Assembly: GCF_023347255.1 (NCBI RefSeq)
Contig: NZ_CP094466.1
Coordinates: forward strand, 1,302,001-1,366,000
Source of the DNA: Faecalibacterium sp. I4-3-84
GTDB taxonomy: Bacteria > Bacillota > Clostridia > Oscillospirales > Ruminococcaceae
Direction: 5' to 3'
DNA: 64,000 nt
Position 1 is the first letter of the stretch. Each line of letters begins with the position of its first letter. The notes beneath the pieces were generated by a model that was given only the letters and a program-made list of their open reading frames with translations, did not search any database and was not told where the DNA came from. The translations under genes were made by a program, and so were the position numbers. This document shows, in pieces, positions 14,898 to 23,319 of this stretch.

Positions 14898-17800
14898 TTA
14901 TTCCTCTTGCAGCAGCTGCAGCAATTCCTCTGGTTTCATAGACAGGATCGCTCCGTCTGCCGAGCCGGTGACCGTCTCGGCAAGGTCCTGCTTTGCCTGC
15001 TGCAGCTCCACGATCTTTTCTTCAATGGTGTCCTGCGCAATGAGCTTGTACACCTGCACCGGATTGCGCTGGCCGATGCGGTAGGCGCGGTCGGTGGCCT
15101 GATTCTGCGCAGCCACGTTCCACCACGGGTCGTAGTGGATGACGATATCTGCCGCCGTCAGGTTCAGGCCGGTGCCGCCCGCCCGCAGCGAAATGAGGAA
15201 CACGTCCACTTCGCCGCTGTTGAACCGGCGCACAAGCTCTGCACGCACCGGCTTTGGGGTGGAGCCCTGCAGGGTAAAGTGGCTCACGCCCGCTTCGTCC
15301 AGCCGTTTTGCCAGCAGTTCCAGCATGGAGGTGAACTGGCTGAACAGCAGGATGCGGTGTCCGCCCTCCACAGCAGCCGTCACCAGCTCCATGCAGGCTT
15401 CCAGCTTGGCACTGCCGCCGTCCCAGTTGTCTGCCACAAGGCGCGGGTCGCAGCAGATCTCCCGCAGGCGCATGAGCACTGCGAACACCGCCATTTTATC
15501 CTCCGGCTTTGCAGCGCGCAGCTTTTCCCGCGCGTCCACCACAGCGGCAAGGTAGAGCTTGCGTTGCTGCTCGTCCAGCTCGATGCGGTGGAGATTCTCG
15601 GTCTTGGGGGGCAGCTCTTTGAGCACCTCGGACTTCATGCGCCGCAGGATGAACGGCCCGGTGAGCTGGTTCAAACGGCGCAGTGCGTCTTTGTCGTCCT
15701 CCTGCACGATAGGCTTTTCAAACCGGGCGCAGAAGGTCTTGTAGGGCGGCAGATACCCCGGCATCAGGAAGGAGAAGATGCTCCACAATTCGCCCAAGCG
15801 GTTCTCCACCGGGGTGCCGGTAAGGGCAAACCGCACTTTGCTGTTCACCCCGCACACCGCCTTGTACTTTTGGGTAGTGTGGTTCTTGATGGCCTGCGCT
15901 TCGTCCAGAATGCAGGCGTAGAATTGCTGCCCGCTGTAAAGCTCCTCGTCCCGGCGCATCAGATCATAGCTGGTCACCACAAGGTCGGCTTCCGCCCACT
16001 GCTTTGCCAGCTCTGCCCGGTGAGCAGCGTCGCCGTCCACAGCCACGCAGGAAAGCTGCGGCGTGAACTTCTGGCATTCCTCCTGCCAGTTGAGCACCAG
16101 CGATGCCGGGCAGACGATGAGGCTGGGCAGGCGCTGGCCGCTTTCCTTCATGGCCAGCAGGTAGCTGAGCACCTGCACGGTCTTGCCAAGGCCCATATCG
16201 TCGGCCAGAATGCCGCCCATGCCGTAGCCGTCCAGCGTGCGCAGCCAGCGGTAGCCATCCCGCTGGTACTTGCGCAGCACATTGTGCAGGCTTTCCGGCG
16301 GAGTATACTCGCTGTCCTTCACGGCGTGAAAGCTGCGGCTGATGCGGCGGAACGCATCGTCGCGGTTGAAACGCAGGCCGTTCTGGCCCGAGAGCGCCCA
16401 GTCGAGACTGGGTGCACGGTAGAGCGGCAGCTCGGCGTGGCCGCTCTTGAGCTTGGCCCCGGAAAGTTCCAGTGTATCGTTCAGTTCGTCCAGTCCTTCC
16501 AGACTGTCATCCAGCCGCAGCAGACGGCCGTCCCGCAGGCGGTGGTAGCGCTTTTTCTGGTGCAGGGAGCGCAGCAGGTCTTTCAGCTCTGCCACCGGGA
16601 ACTCGCCGGTATCCACTTCCAGATCCAGCACACTGCCGTGCACCGAAACGCCCACCGTGATGCGAGGCGGCGCGGCCTGCAGGCTGCGGAAGGCATCCGT
16701 CAGGTATACTTCACCCTCGGCCAGCAGGGCCGGCACGCCCTCCTCCAACATGCGGTAGATCTCGTCCTCGTCAGCGGTGCCGTACACTTCCTCTCTGCCG
16801 CCCACACCGGGCTGCAGATAAGAGGCCAGCAGCCGCTTTGCCCGGCTCTCGGCGCGCACATCCCGCAAAAGCCCTGCCGGAGACGGCACGAACGGCGTGA
16901 CCTTATCCTCCCCGTACAAAAACTCCGCGTGTGCTTCGATGCGGAAGCTGTCCGGTGCGTCCAGATAGAACTGCACCACCGGTTCCAGCGGGATCTGGTT
17001 CAGCAGCAGACGTTCCGGGTCCACGATGTTCAGCTTGCTGCCCAGCTCCGGCAGCACATAGCTGCAAAAGGCCGTGGCATCTGCGCTGGTAAAGAACAGG
17101 CTTTTGCCGCCCAGCGCCTGCAATGCGGGCAGGATGCGGGTGCACCCGGGCCGCTGCAGCCGCCAGAGCGTATCCTCGCTGAACAGGTAATCATAGTCAA
17201 GGCCCTGCACAGCGGAAAGTGCGGGTTCGCCTTCCACCTGCACACCGCCGCGGCGGCGCTCCACGGTCATGGTAATGACGGGCAGACCTTCCCGCAGCTC
17301 GTACCCGCCCAAAAAACCGGTATGCTCGTACAGCTGCACAAGGTCATCAAAGATCTCGCCGGTCAGGATCATGCCTCCCGCCGGGCCTTGTTCGGCCCCG
17401 CCGTACACCCGCACGGCGGCTTTGTCCATGCTCTGCCTTGCGTTCACCTGACGGCGCAGCAGCTGCAAAAGCGCACGGGACTCTTCATCAAAGGCATCCC
17501 ACCGGTGCACAAAAGCCAGTGCCTTGCCGTAGCTGACGCTTTTGCCCATCTCGACGGCTTCCATCAGGTTCGGGATGCTTTTTACCACATACTGCCGCCC
17601 GCCGTCCGAGATGCGCAGCCGCAGCCATGGCTGTGCGCCGGGCACGAGGGTCAGCTCCGGTTCCAGATGGGCAAAGCCGGTGCGCTGGGCGGTCTCGTCC
17701 ACGCCAAGGTTTTCAAGGGCTGCTTCCTTGTAGGTATCCAGCAGCCTGCGGGCCTCGTGATCCGACACCGGCGTTTCGCCGTGCCACTTTTTGCCAAACA

Positions 17801-18200
17801 GCATTTCCAGCCCGGAGGCATAGCTGTCCCGCCGGGCCGGTTCCGGGGCAAGGCCCGCCGCGCCGCGCACAACACCGGGGATAGCATCCGGCTTTGCCGC
17901 CGGTGCAGGGGCATTCTTTTCGGCATCGTCCAGCAGCAATGCGCCGATATGCTTGCAGTAGGTGCCCTCGCCGTTCTGGTTATACGGGCAGCTGCAGGAC
18001 GCACTGACAAAGCTGCCGTTCTCCCGCAGCCATGCCTGCGTATAGTAATAGCTGCCGCCGCTGCCCTGTACCATGGCCGAAATATGCCGCACGCCATCGG
18101 CGTTCACGGTGCAGGTGCTCTGCTGGATGCGCTTGCGGTATTTCTTGGCCCGCTCAAAAATGTTATCGCCCAAAAGCGTGCGGATCTCGTCTGCATCCAT
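14898..18200 (-). CDS. SNF2-family helicase with N-terminal SWIM zinc finger
   Basis: The 1100-residue protein has a SWIM CxCx(n)CxH zinc finger (C69, C71, C82, H84), a long central region typical of bacterial SNF2 proteins, then a Swi2/Snf2 ATPase: DDMGLGKT Walker A near 665, DEAQ near 765, LTGTPVENR, and the second RecA lobe with SLRAGGTGLNL and DRAYRIGQ. Such proteins (YwqA/HepA-like) are thought to act on RNA polymerase or nucleoprotein complexes; the precise role is unknown. It heads a four-gene leftward run and has a good promoter. Confidence 0.93.
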   Translation of the reverse strand: MDADEIRTLLGDNIFERAKKYRKRIQQSTCTVNADGVRHISAMVQGSGGSYYYTQAWLRENGSFVSASCSCPYNQNGEGTYCKHIGALLLDDAEKNAPAPAAKPDAIPGVVRGAAGLAPEPARRDSYASGLEMLFGKKWHGETPVSDHEARRLLDTYKEAALENLGVDETAQRTGFAHLEPELTLVPGAQPWLRLRISDGGRQYVVKSIPNLMEAVEMGKSVSYGKALAFVHRWDAFDEESRALLQLLRRQVNARQSMDKAAVRVYGGAEQGPAGGMILTGEIFDDLVQLYEHTGFLGGYELREGLPVITMTVERRRGGVQVEGEPALSAVQGLDYDYLFSEDTLWRLQRPGCTRILPALQALGGKSLFFTSADATAFCSYVLPELGSKLNIVDPERLLLNQIPLEPVVQFYLDAPDSFRIEAHAEFLYGEDKVTPFVPSPAGLLRDVRAESRAKRLLASYLQPGVGGREEVYGTADEDEIYRMLEEGVPALLAEGEVYLTDAFRSLQAAPPRITVGVSVHGSVLDLEVDTGEFPVAELKDLLRSLHQKKRYHRLRDGRLLRLDDSLEGLDELNDTLELSGAKLKSGHAELPLYRAPSLDWALSGQNGLRFNRDDAFRRISRSFHAVKDSEYTPPESLHNVLRKYQRDGYRWLRTLDGYGMGGILADDMGLGKTVQVLSYLLAMKESGQRLPSLIVCPASLVLNWQEECQKFTPQLSCVAVDGDAAHRAELAKQWAEADLVVTSYDLMRRDEELYSGQQFYACILDEAQAIKNHTTQKYKAVCGVNSKVRFALTGTPVENRLGELWSIFSFLMPGYLPPYKTFCARFEKPIVQEDDKDALRRLNQLTGPFILRRMKSEVLKELPPKTENLHRIELDEQQRKLYLAAVVDAREKLRAAKPEDKMAVFAVLMRLREICCDPRLVADNWDGGSAKLEACMELVTAAVEGGHRILLFSQFTSMLELLAKRLDEAGVSHFTLQGSTPKPVRAELVRRFNSGEVDVFLISLRAGGTGLNLTAADIVIHYDPWWNVAAQNQATDRAYRIGQRNPVQVYKLIAQDTIEEKIVELQQAKQDLAETVTGSADGAILSMKPEELLQLLQEE

Positions 18201-18244
18201 GGCTGTTTCCTCCCGGTTTGGCTGTAAAACCTTCTTATCTTATA

Positions 18245-18273
18245 AGAATACCGCACCCGCACCCCGGATGCAA
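18245..18273 (-). promoter_or_regulatory. Predicted promoter of the SNF2 helicase unit
   Basis: TTGCAT (18268-18273) and TATTCT (18245-18250) with 17-base spacing on the minus strand. Confidence 0.6.
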
Positions 18274-18299
18274 GAGGGATCTGCCGCCCAATTTCCATA

Positions 18300-18335
18300 C
18301 AAAAAAATCCCGCTCCTTTTCAGGAACGGGATCAT
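18300..18335 (-). terminator. Terminator of the DtxR-type regulator gene
   Basis: ATCCCGTTCCTG pairs with AGGAGCGGGAT and a run of seven T follows on the minus strand, 25 bases after the stop. Confidence 0.85.
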
Positions 18336-18361
18336 TTTACGATCTTGGAATGCTGCGGGGA

Positions 18362-18754
18362 TCACTTGACAGTCTTGCCAAGCTCAGCATCCGTCTCAAT
18401 GGCGCGCTCACGGATCTTTTCCAGCGTCTGCTCACTGAGGATATGCTCTGCCTTGCAGGCATCTTCGGCGGCAGTCTTTTCGTCCACACCCAGCTGCATA
18501 AAGAAGTGGGTCAGCAGACGGTGACGGCTATAGATGCGCTCTGCGATCTCGCGGCCCGGTGCCAGCAGGGTCAGGTTGCCCTCGCCGTCCACCGCGATAT
18601 AGCCGTTCTCGCGCAGCTTCTTCATGGCAATGCTGACGCTGGCTTTGGTAAAGCCCAGCTCATTGACAACGTCAATGGAGCGCACTTTACCCATACGCTG
18701 ACTCAGCATCAGGATCGTTTCAAGATAATCTTCTGCGGATTGGTGGATCTGCAT
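18362..18754 (-). CDS. DtxR/MntR-family metal-dependent repressor
   Basis: The N-terminal winged helix (SAEDYLETILMLSQ, then TKASVSIAMKKLRENGYI) is followed by the metal-binding dimerisation domain. Predicted ligands include D9, H78, C100, E103 and H104 in DACKAEH, a DtxR-like Cys-containing set. At 130 residues it lacks the SH3-like third domain, as in MntR. It may sense Mn or Fe and control metal uptake. AGGAGG lies ten bases before the ATG at 18754. No metal transporter gene is adjacent. Confidence 0.9.
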   Translation of the reverse strand: MQIHQSAEDYLETILMLSQRMGKVRSIDVVNELGFTKASVSIAMKKLRENGYIAVDGEGNLTLLAPGREIAERIYSRHRLLTHFFMQLGVDEKTAAEDACKAEHILSEQTLEKIRERAIETDAELGKTVK

Positions 18755-18811
18755 GGTATGTTTGCCTCCTGTCTGTGCCGGGATGCAAAGCACCACGGTT
18801 TCATATAGTAC

Positions 18812-18840
18812 AAGATATCACACTTTTTGCCGATGTGCAA
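18812..18840 (-). promoter_or_regulatory. Predicted promoter of the DtxR-type regulator
   Basis: TTGCAC (18835-18840) and TATCTT (18812-18817) with 17-base spacing on the minus strand. Confidence 0.65.
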
Positions 18841-18853
18841 GCAATTCGCAGAA

Positions 18854-18869
18854 GTTTGTTAAAACAAAC
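18854..18869. promoter_or_regulatory. Palindrome upstream of the DtxR-type regulator promoter
   Basis: GTTTGTT-AA-AACAAAC is a perfect 7-2-7 palindrome starting 14 bases upstream of the -35. It is a candidate regulator-binding site for this promoter, but it does not match a DtxR or MntR consensus I know. Confidence 0.4.
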
Positions 18870-18940
18870 CAAATTTATCCTGCGCAAATCTGCTGTTTTG
18901 CCGGTTTTTAGTCGGCCGCGTTTTGTGCAAAGGCGATCAA

Positions 18941-19495
18941 TTATTTTGCTTCCAGATATGCCGCCGGGCCGGACTGGTACAGGTCGCCGCCGTGGGCATC
19001 CAGGATCACCGTCAGCGGCATATCCTTCACTGTCAGGCGGCGCACGGCTTCACAGCCAAGGTCCGGCCATGCGATCACTTCCAGCGTCTGCACGCTTTTT
19101 GCCATCAGCGCACCGGCCCCGCCAAGCGCTGCCAGATACACAGCCCCGTTGCGCACCACAGCCGCCTTTACAGCATCGTCCCGCTTGCCCTTGCCGATCA
19201 TGATCTTATTGCCAAGGTCCAGCAGGCGCGGGCTCATGGCATCCATGCGGCCACTGGTGGTGGGTCCCGCCGAGCCGATCACCTGGCCCGGGCGTTCCGG
19301 CGTGGGGCCAACGTAGTAGATGGCGCTGCCGGTCAGATCAAAGGGCAGCGGTTCGCCTTTTTCCAGCGCTTCGGTCATCCGCCTGTGGGCCTGATCCCGG
19401 GCGGTGTACACCACACCGGAAAGCAGCACGGTGTCGCCCGCCTTGAGCGGGGCAAGGTCCTCGGCTGTGCAGGGAGTCGTCAGTCTGTATTCCAT
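18941..19495 (-). CDS. Class I fumarate hydratase, beta subunit
   Basis: Two-subunit Fe-S hydro-lyases hydrate fumarate to malate; this 184-residue protein is the C-terminal (beta) part. Motifs include GDTVLLSGVVYTARDQAHRR, YYVGPTPERPGQVIGSAGPT and GKGKR, which form the substrate and anion site. It follows the alpha subunit by 12 bases and the malic enzyme gene, so L-malate rather than L-tartrate chemistry is likely. It is the last gene of the operon. Confidence 0.93.
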   Translation of the reverse strand: MEYRLTTPCTAEDLAPLKAGDTVLLSGVVYTARDQAHRRMTEALEKGEPLPFDLTGSAIYYVGPTPERPGQVIGSAGPTTSGRMDAMSPRLLDLGNKIMIGKGKRDDAVKAAVVRNGAVYLAALGGAGALMAKSVQTLEVIAWPDLGCEAVRRLTVKDMPLTVILDAHGGDLYQSGPAAYLEAK

Positions 19496-19507
19496 CTTTG
19501 CCCCTCC

Positions 19508-20347
19508 TTACAGTTCCGCGCTTGCACGGCGGGTCACATGGCAGGAAACATTCACCGCCGCAGGCAGGCCCGCCACATGGGTAGGCATCTGTTCAATGGC
19601 AAGGCCCAGACAGGTGGTCCTGCCGCCAAAGCCCTGCGGGCCGATGCCCAGCTCGTTGATGGCGGCAAGCAGCTCCTGCTCCAGCTGTGCGTAATAGGGG
19701 TCGGGGTTCGGCACATCCAGCGGACGCAGCAGGGCCTTCTTTGCCAGATACGCCACCTTGTCAAAGCTGCCGCCCACGCCGATGCCCAGCACGATGGGCG
19801 GGCAGGGGTTGGAGCCTGCCAGCTTCACCGTGTCCAGCACGAACTTTTTGAAGCCCTCCACGCCGTCGGCGGGCTTGAGCATTTTGATCTGGCTCATGTT
19901 CTCGCTGCCAAAGCCCTTGGGTGCCACCGTGATGCGGCAGCCCTCGCCGTCCACCAGATGCACTGTGATGACCGCCGGGGTGTTGTCGCCGGTATTGCCC
20001 CGGCGCAAAGGGTCTGCCACAATGCTCTTGCGCAGGTAGCCGTCGGTGTAACCCCGGCGCACGCCCTCATGGATGGCAGCTTCAAAGCTGCCGTCAATGT
20101 GCACATCGGTGCCAAGCTCCACAAACACGCAGGCCATGCCGGTATCCTGACAGATGGGCAGGTTTTCTTCTTTTGCGGCGGAAAGGTTCGACCACAAAAG
20201 GTCGAGAGTGCTCTTTGCCAGCGGCCACGGCTCTTCCTGCCGGGCCTTGTCCAGCGCCGCCTGCACGTCCTGCGGCAGGCGGGTGTTGGCTTCGATGCAC
20301 AGCCGTGCAACGGTATCCGTGATCTCCTGTGCGGAAATGGTTCTCAT
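19508..20347 (-). CDS. Class I fumarate hydratase, alpha subunit
   Basis: The 279-residue alpha subunit holds the [4Fe-4S] cluster. Three cysteines in conserved contexts are ICQDTG (C66), SNPCPP and TTCLG. The start at 20347 follows malic enzyme by 15 bases. With the beta subunit it should interconvert fumarate and malate. Tartrate dehydratase is the alternative within the family, but the malic enzyme neighbour favours fumarase. Confidence 0.93.
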   Translation of the reverse strand: MRTISAQEITDTVARLCIEANTRLPQDVQAALDKARQEEPWPLAKSTLDLLWSNLSAAKEENLPICQDTGMACVFVELGTDVHIDGSFEAAIHEGVRRGYTDGYLRKSIVADPLRRGNTGDNTPAVITVHLVDGEGCRITVAPKGFGSENMSQIKMLKPADGVEGFKKFVLDTVKLAGSNPCPPIVLGIGVGGSFDKVAYLAKKALLRPLDVPNPDPYYAQLEQELLAAINELGIGPQGFGGRTTCLGLAIEQMPTHVAGLPAAVNVSCHVTRRASAEL

Positions 20348-20362
20348 AACCCTGTCCTCCGC

Positions 20363-21535
20363 TTACAGACGGGCAACGCCGGTCTCGCGGGCAGCCTTTG
20401 CCACGGCGTTTGCCACTGCCTCGGCCACACGGGGGTCGAACGCGCCGGGGATGATGTTCTCCTCGCTGCGGTCGGCATCGGTGATGAGGTCGGCGATGGC
20501 GTAGGCTGCAGCCAGCTTCATCTCATTGTTGATGTCACGGGCGCGCACACTCAGTGCGCCCTTGAACAGGCCCGGGAAGCACAGCACGTTGTTCACCTGA
20601 TTGGGGAAGTCGCTGCGGCCGGTGGCCATCACCCGCACGCCGCCGGCCTTGGCCTCGTCCGGCATGATCTCCGGGGTGGGGTTGGCCATGGCAAAGACGA
20701 TGGCATCCTTGTTCATGGTCTTGCACAGCTCAGTGGTCAGGATGCCGGGCTTGGAAACGCCGATGAACACGTCGGCACCTTCCAGTGCTTCCTTCAGGCC
20801 GCCCTTGACCTGACGGGGATTGGTCACCTCACCCAGCCAGTTCTTGTGGGCTTCGGCGCTGTTGCAGCCCTTGTACAGGGTGCCGAACTGATCCACTGCA
20901 ATGATGTCCTTTGCACCGGCGGTCATGAGCATCTTGATGATGGCAGTACCGGCAGCACCAGGGCCGTTCAGCACGATGTGCACATCTTCCATCTTCTTGC
21001 CCACCACACGCAGGGCGTTGATGAGGGCAGCAGTAACAACGATAGCAGTGCCGTGCTGGTCATCGTGAAACACAGGGATGTCCAGCTCACGCTCCAGCGT
21101 TTCTTCGATCTCAAAGCACTCGGGGCTCTTGATGTCCTCCAGATTGATGCCGCCAAAGGTGGGCGCAATGGCCTTGCAGGCAGCAATGACGCTGGCTGCG
21201 TCGTGGGCATCGATGCAGATGGGGAAGGCATCCACGCCGCCGAACTCCTTGAACAGCACCGCCTTGCCCTCCATGACCGGCAGACCGGCTTCCGGGCCGA
21301 TATCGCCCAAGCCCAGCACGGCGGTGCCGTTGGAAACGACAGCCACCATGTTGCCCTTGAAGGTGTACTTATACACGTCGTCGGGGTTTTCCTTGATCTT
21401 GCGGCAGGGTTCGGCCACACCGGGAGTGTAGGCGGTGGACAGGTCATCGCGGGTGGAGACCTCCACCTTGCTTACGATGCCCACCTTGCCCTTGTGGGTC
21501 TCGTGCATTTCCAGAGCAGCTTTATTGTAATCCAT
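20363..21535 (-). CDS. NAD(P)-dependent malic enzyme (short bacterial form)
   Basis: Malic enzyme decarboxylates malate to pyruvate with reduction of NAD(P). The 390-residue length is that of the short bacterial class. Motifs are STAYTPGVAEPC, a lysine-bearing FKGNMVAVVSNGTAVLGLGD segment, the metal site near FHDDQHGTA, and the Rossmann segment VLNGPGAAGTAI. The ATG at 21535 has GGAGG eight bases upstream; an in-frame TTG five codons earlier overlaps that site. It leads the malic enzyme-fumarase operon, which would turn fumarate into pyruvate. Confidence 0.95.
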   Translation of the reverse strand: MDYNKAALEMHETHKGKVGIVSKVEVSTRDDLSTAYTPGVAEPCRKIKENPDDVYKYTFKGNMVAVVSNGTAVLGLGDIGPEAGLPVMEGKAVLFKEFGGVDAFPICIDAHDAASVIAACKAIAPTFGGINLEDIKSPECFEIEETLERELDIPVFHDDQHGTAIVVTAALINALRVVGKKMEDVHIVLNGPGAAGTAIIKMLMTAGAKDIIAVDQFGTLYKGCNSAEAHKNWLGEVTNPRQVKGGLKEALEGADVFIGVSKPGILTTELCKTMNKDAIVFAMANPTPEIMPDEAKAGGVRVMATGRSDFPNQVNNVLCFPGLFKGALSVRARDINNEMKLAAAYAIADLITDADRSEENIIPGAFDPRVAEAVANAVAKAARETGVARL

Positions 21536-21561
21536 TTGAATTTCCTCCAATATCTTACCGT

Positions 21562-21650
21562 CCTCGCCCTCTCCATTGCACAGCGATGACAGAAGGAGGA
21601 ACTCCTCCAGTCTCGCATACGCTCGGCAGCCCCCTCAGGGAGGGGCCTTA
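21562..21650. repeat. Dispersed palindromic repeat, rearranged copy R3
   Basis: The sequence combines CCTCGCCCTCTCC, as at the ends of R4 and R5, with a GCAGCCCCCTCAGGGAGGGGCC stem like R1. It lies between the malic enzyme promoter and its start codon, so it should be transcribed as part of the leader. Confidence 0.65.
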
Positions 21651-21677
21651 TGTTTCCGGGAAGGCTCACTTATTTTT

Positions 21678-21706
21678 ATTGTAACAGAACCGCCCGCCCA
21701 TTTCCA
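21678..21706 (-). promoter_or_regulatory. Predicted promoter of the malic enzyme-fumarase operon
   Basis: TACAAT (21678-21683) with a weak TGGAAA (21701-21706) 17 bases upstream on the minus strand. The leader would be about 135 bases and contains repeat R3. Confidence 0.5.
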
Positions 21707-21789
21707 CCGGTTTTGGTCACTTTTGCGTCTGCAGACGGGCAAAAGTGATACAAACCCGCCGCAGGATTTGTGGAAATTTTGCAAAGAAC

Positions 21790-21818
21790 TTTCCTTTTGC
21801 CGTCAGAACGTATATAAT
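21790..21818 (+). promoter_or_regulatory. Possible promoter of the PPIase gene
   Basis: A perfect TATAAT lies at 21813-21818; the -35 (TTTCCT or nearby) is poor. The start codon follows at 21890. The region 21536-21889 holds no gene beyond this promoter, R3 and the divergent promoter. Confidence 0.45.
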
Positions 21819-21889
21819 AAATGGGTATCTGTTCTGCCTGTACCGGTCTTTTGCTGTGCATCAGGCCGATTTTTATGGAGGTATTTCTT

Positions 21890-23047
21890 TTGAAAAACAA
21901 CACCAAAAAACTCCTGTGCATCCTGCTGGCCATCGCCGCAGTGGTGTGCGTCATTTTTGCCTGTTTCATGCTGACAAAGCACAAGCAGACCGACAGCGCT
22001 TCTTCGGCTGCCGCATCCGTCTCGCAGTTTGGCTCTGTTGCCGACTTCGACTACGAGGCCTTTGATTACAGCGATGGTCTGGACGAAAACGGCTATTGGA
22101 GCGGCATCAAAGCGCTGGACTATGTGACCCTGCCGGAGGACTTCGGCTCCATCGCCCTGAAGGAGAACGACCTGACCCCCACCGAAGATGAACTGCAGCA
22201 GCAGGTGGACAACCTGCTGAACCAGTACACCTCTTCCCAGCCCGTTACCGGCCGTGCCGCCCAGAGCGGAGATGTTGCCAACATCGATTACACCGGCACC
22301 GTGGACGGCGTGGCCTTTACCGGCGGCACTGCCACCGGCTACGACCTGACCCTTGGCAGCGGTTCCTTCATCGATGGCTTTGAGGACCAGATCATCGGGC
22401 ACAATGTGGGCGATACCTTTGATGTGACCGTCACCTTCCCGGACGGCTACGGCGATTCCACCGATGCCGAGGGCAACACGATCACCCTCAGCGGCAAGGA
22501 AGCCGTGTTCAGCGTGACCCTGAACTCCATTTCCGAAAGCGTGACCCCTGAGCTGACCGACGAGTGGGTGGACTCCAACTTTGGCATCAGCGATGATCTG
22601 CACACCGTCGACCAGTTGCGCAGCTACTTTAACGATGCGCTGTATGCCACCAACTACGAGAACGCCATCGTGGACTACCTGATGGCCAATTCCACCTTCA
22701 AGGAGCTGCCCAGCGAGATCACCAGCTATTACATCCGCATGTTCCTGAACTACTACAACCAGTACGCCACCGCCTACGGCATGGATCTGAATGCTTTTGC
22801 CCAGACGCAGGGCTATACCGATGCCGATGCCATGCTGGCCGCATCCGACGCTTACTTTGAGCATCTGGCAAAGCAGGACCTGATCCTTCAGGCCGTGGCC
22901 GAGACCAAGAGCCTTGCTCCCACGCAGGAAGAGCTGGACGATGCCGAGAGCACCTATGCTTCCACTTACGGCGAGAACCGTGCGCACCTGAACGCCCTGC
23001 AGTCCTGTGTGCTGGACTGGCTGGAAGAGAATTCCACCGTAGCGTAA
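21890..23047 (+). CDS. Membrane-anchored trigger-factor-like peptidyl-prolyl isomerase
   Basis: A TTG start at 21890 is chosen because GGAGG lies eight bases upstream. Residues 8-28 are a signal anchor; C25 is in a weak lipobox context (IFAC). Residues about 125-215 form an FKBP-type PPIase domain (NIDYTGTVDG, GSGSFIDGFEDQIIG), followed by a helical C-terminal region like trigger factor. It is 385 residues, most of it predicted outside the membrane. The likely role is folding of exported proteins. A nested palindrome follows the stop. Confidence 0.88.
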   Translation: MKNNTKKLLCILLAIAAVVCVIFACFMLTKHKQTDSASSAAASVSQFGSVADFDYEAFDYSDGLDENGYWSGIKALDYVTLPEDFGSIALKENDLTPTEDELQQQVDNLLNQYTSSQPVTGRAAQSGDVANIDYTGTVDGVAFTGGTATGYDLTLGSGSFIDGFEDQIIGHNVGDTFDVTVTFPDGYGDSTDAEGNTITLSGKEAVFSVTLNSISESVTPELTDEWVDSNFGISDDLHTVDQLRSYFNDALYATNYENAIVDYLMANSTFKELPSEITSYYIRMFLNYYNQYATAYGMDLNAFAQTQGYTDADAMLAASDAYFEHLAKQDLILQAVAETKSLAPTQEELDDAESTYASTYGENRAHLNALQSCVLDWLEENSTVA

Positions 23048-23066
23048 AAACACAAGAACCATTTAG

Positions 23067-23312
23067 AATGCCCTCCGCTTTGCTCTGGGCATATTCAGAG
23101 GATAATTTATCTTTCATTTGCAGCTCCGAAAAGCCTGCGGGCTTTTCGGAGCTGCTTTTTCACAGGAAGGGCCGGAGCTTTCAGATGCTGTTTTTCTTTG
23201 CGGCCCCTTCTGTGAAAAATGCAATACCGGACAGACCGCAGTCTGTCCGGTATTGCTCTAATAAAAAATAGTATTTCCGCTATTTATGCCCAGAGCGAAG
23301 CGGAGGGCATTT
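23067..23312. repeat. Nested palindromic element with about 27-bp terminal inverted repeats
   Basis: The left arm (23067-23093) and right arm (23285-23312) are reverse complements apart from one base change and one extra base, both containing CCCTCCGCTT and its complement. Inside lie three more palindromes: a terminator-like stem at 23120-23160, arms TTTTTCACAG/CTGTGAAAAA at about 23157-23219, and GCAATACCGGACAGAC with its complement at about 23220-23256. It resembles a miniature inverted-repeat element; no transposase is seen. Confidence 0.7.
23119..23161 (+). terminator. Terminator of the PPIase gene (inside the nested palindrome)
   Basis: GCAGCTCCGAAAAGCC pairs with GGGCTTTTCGGAGCTGC around a three-base loop and five T follow. 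Confidence 0.85.
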
Positions 23313-23319
23313 CAAATCG

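Noticed and set aside
14787-18227. A 1146-codon open frame on the plus strand
   Set aside because: It lies antisense to the SNF2/SWIM helicase, whose motifs are complete. The translation is rich in His, Gln and Leu with no domain; it results from GC-rich codon bias.
18923-21589. An 888-codon open frame on the plus strand
   Set aside because: It is antisense to fumarase and malic enzyme genes and has no recognisable domain.
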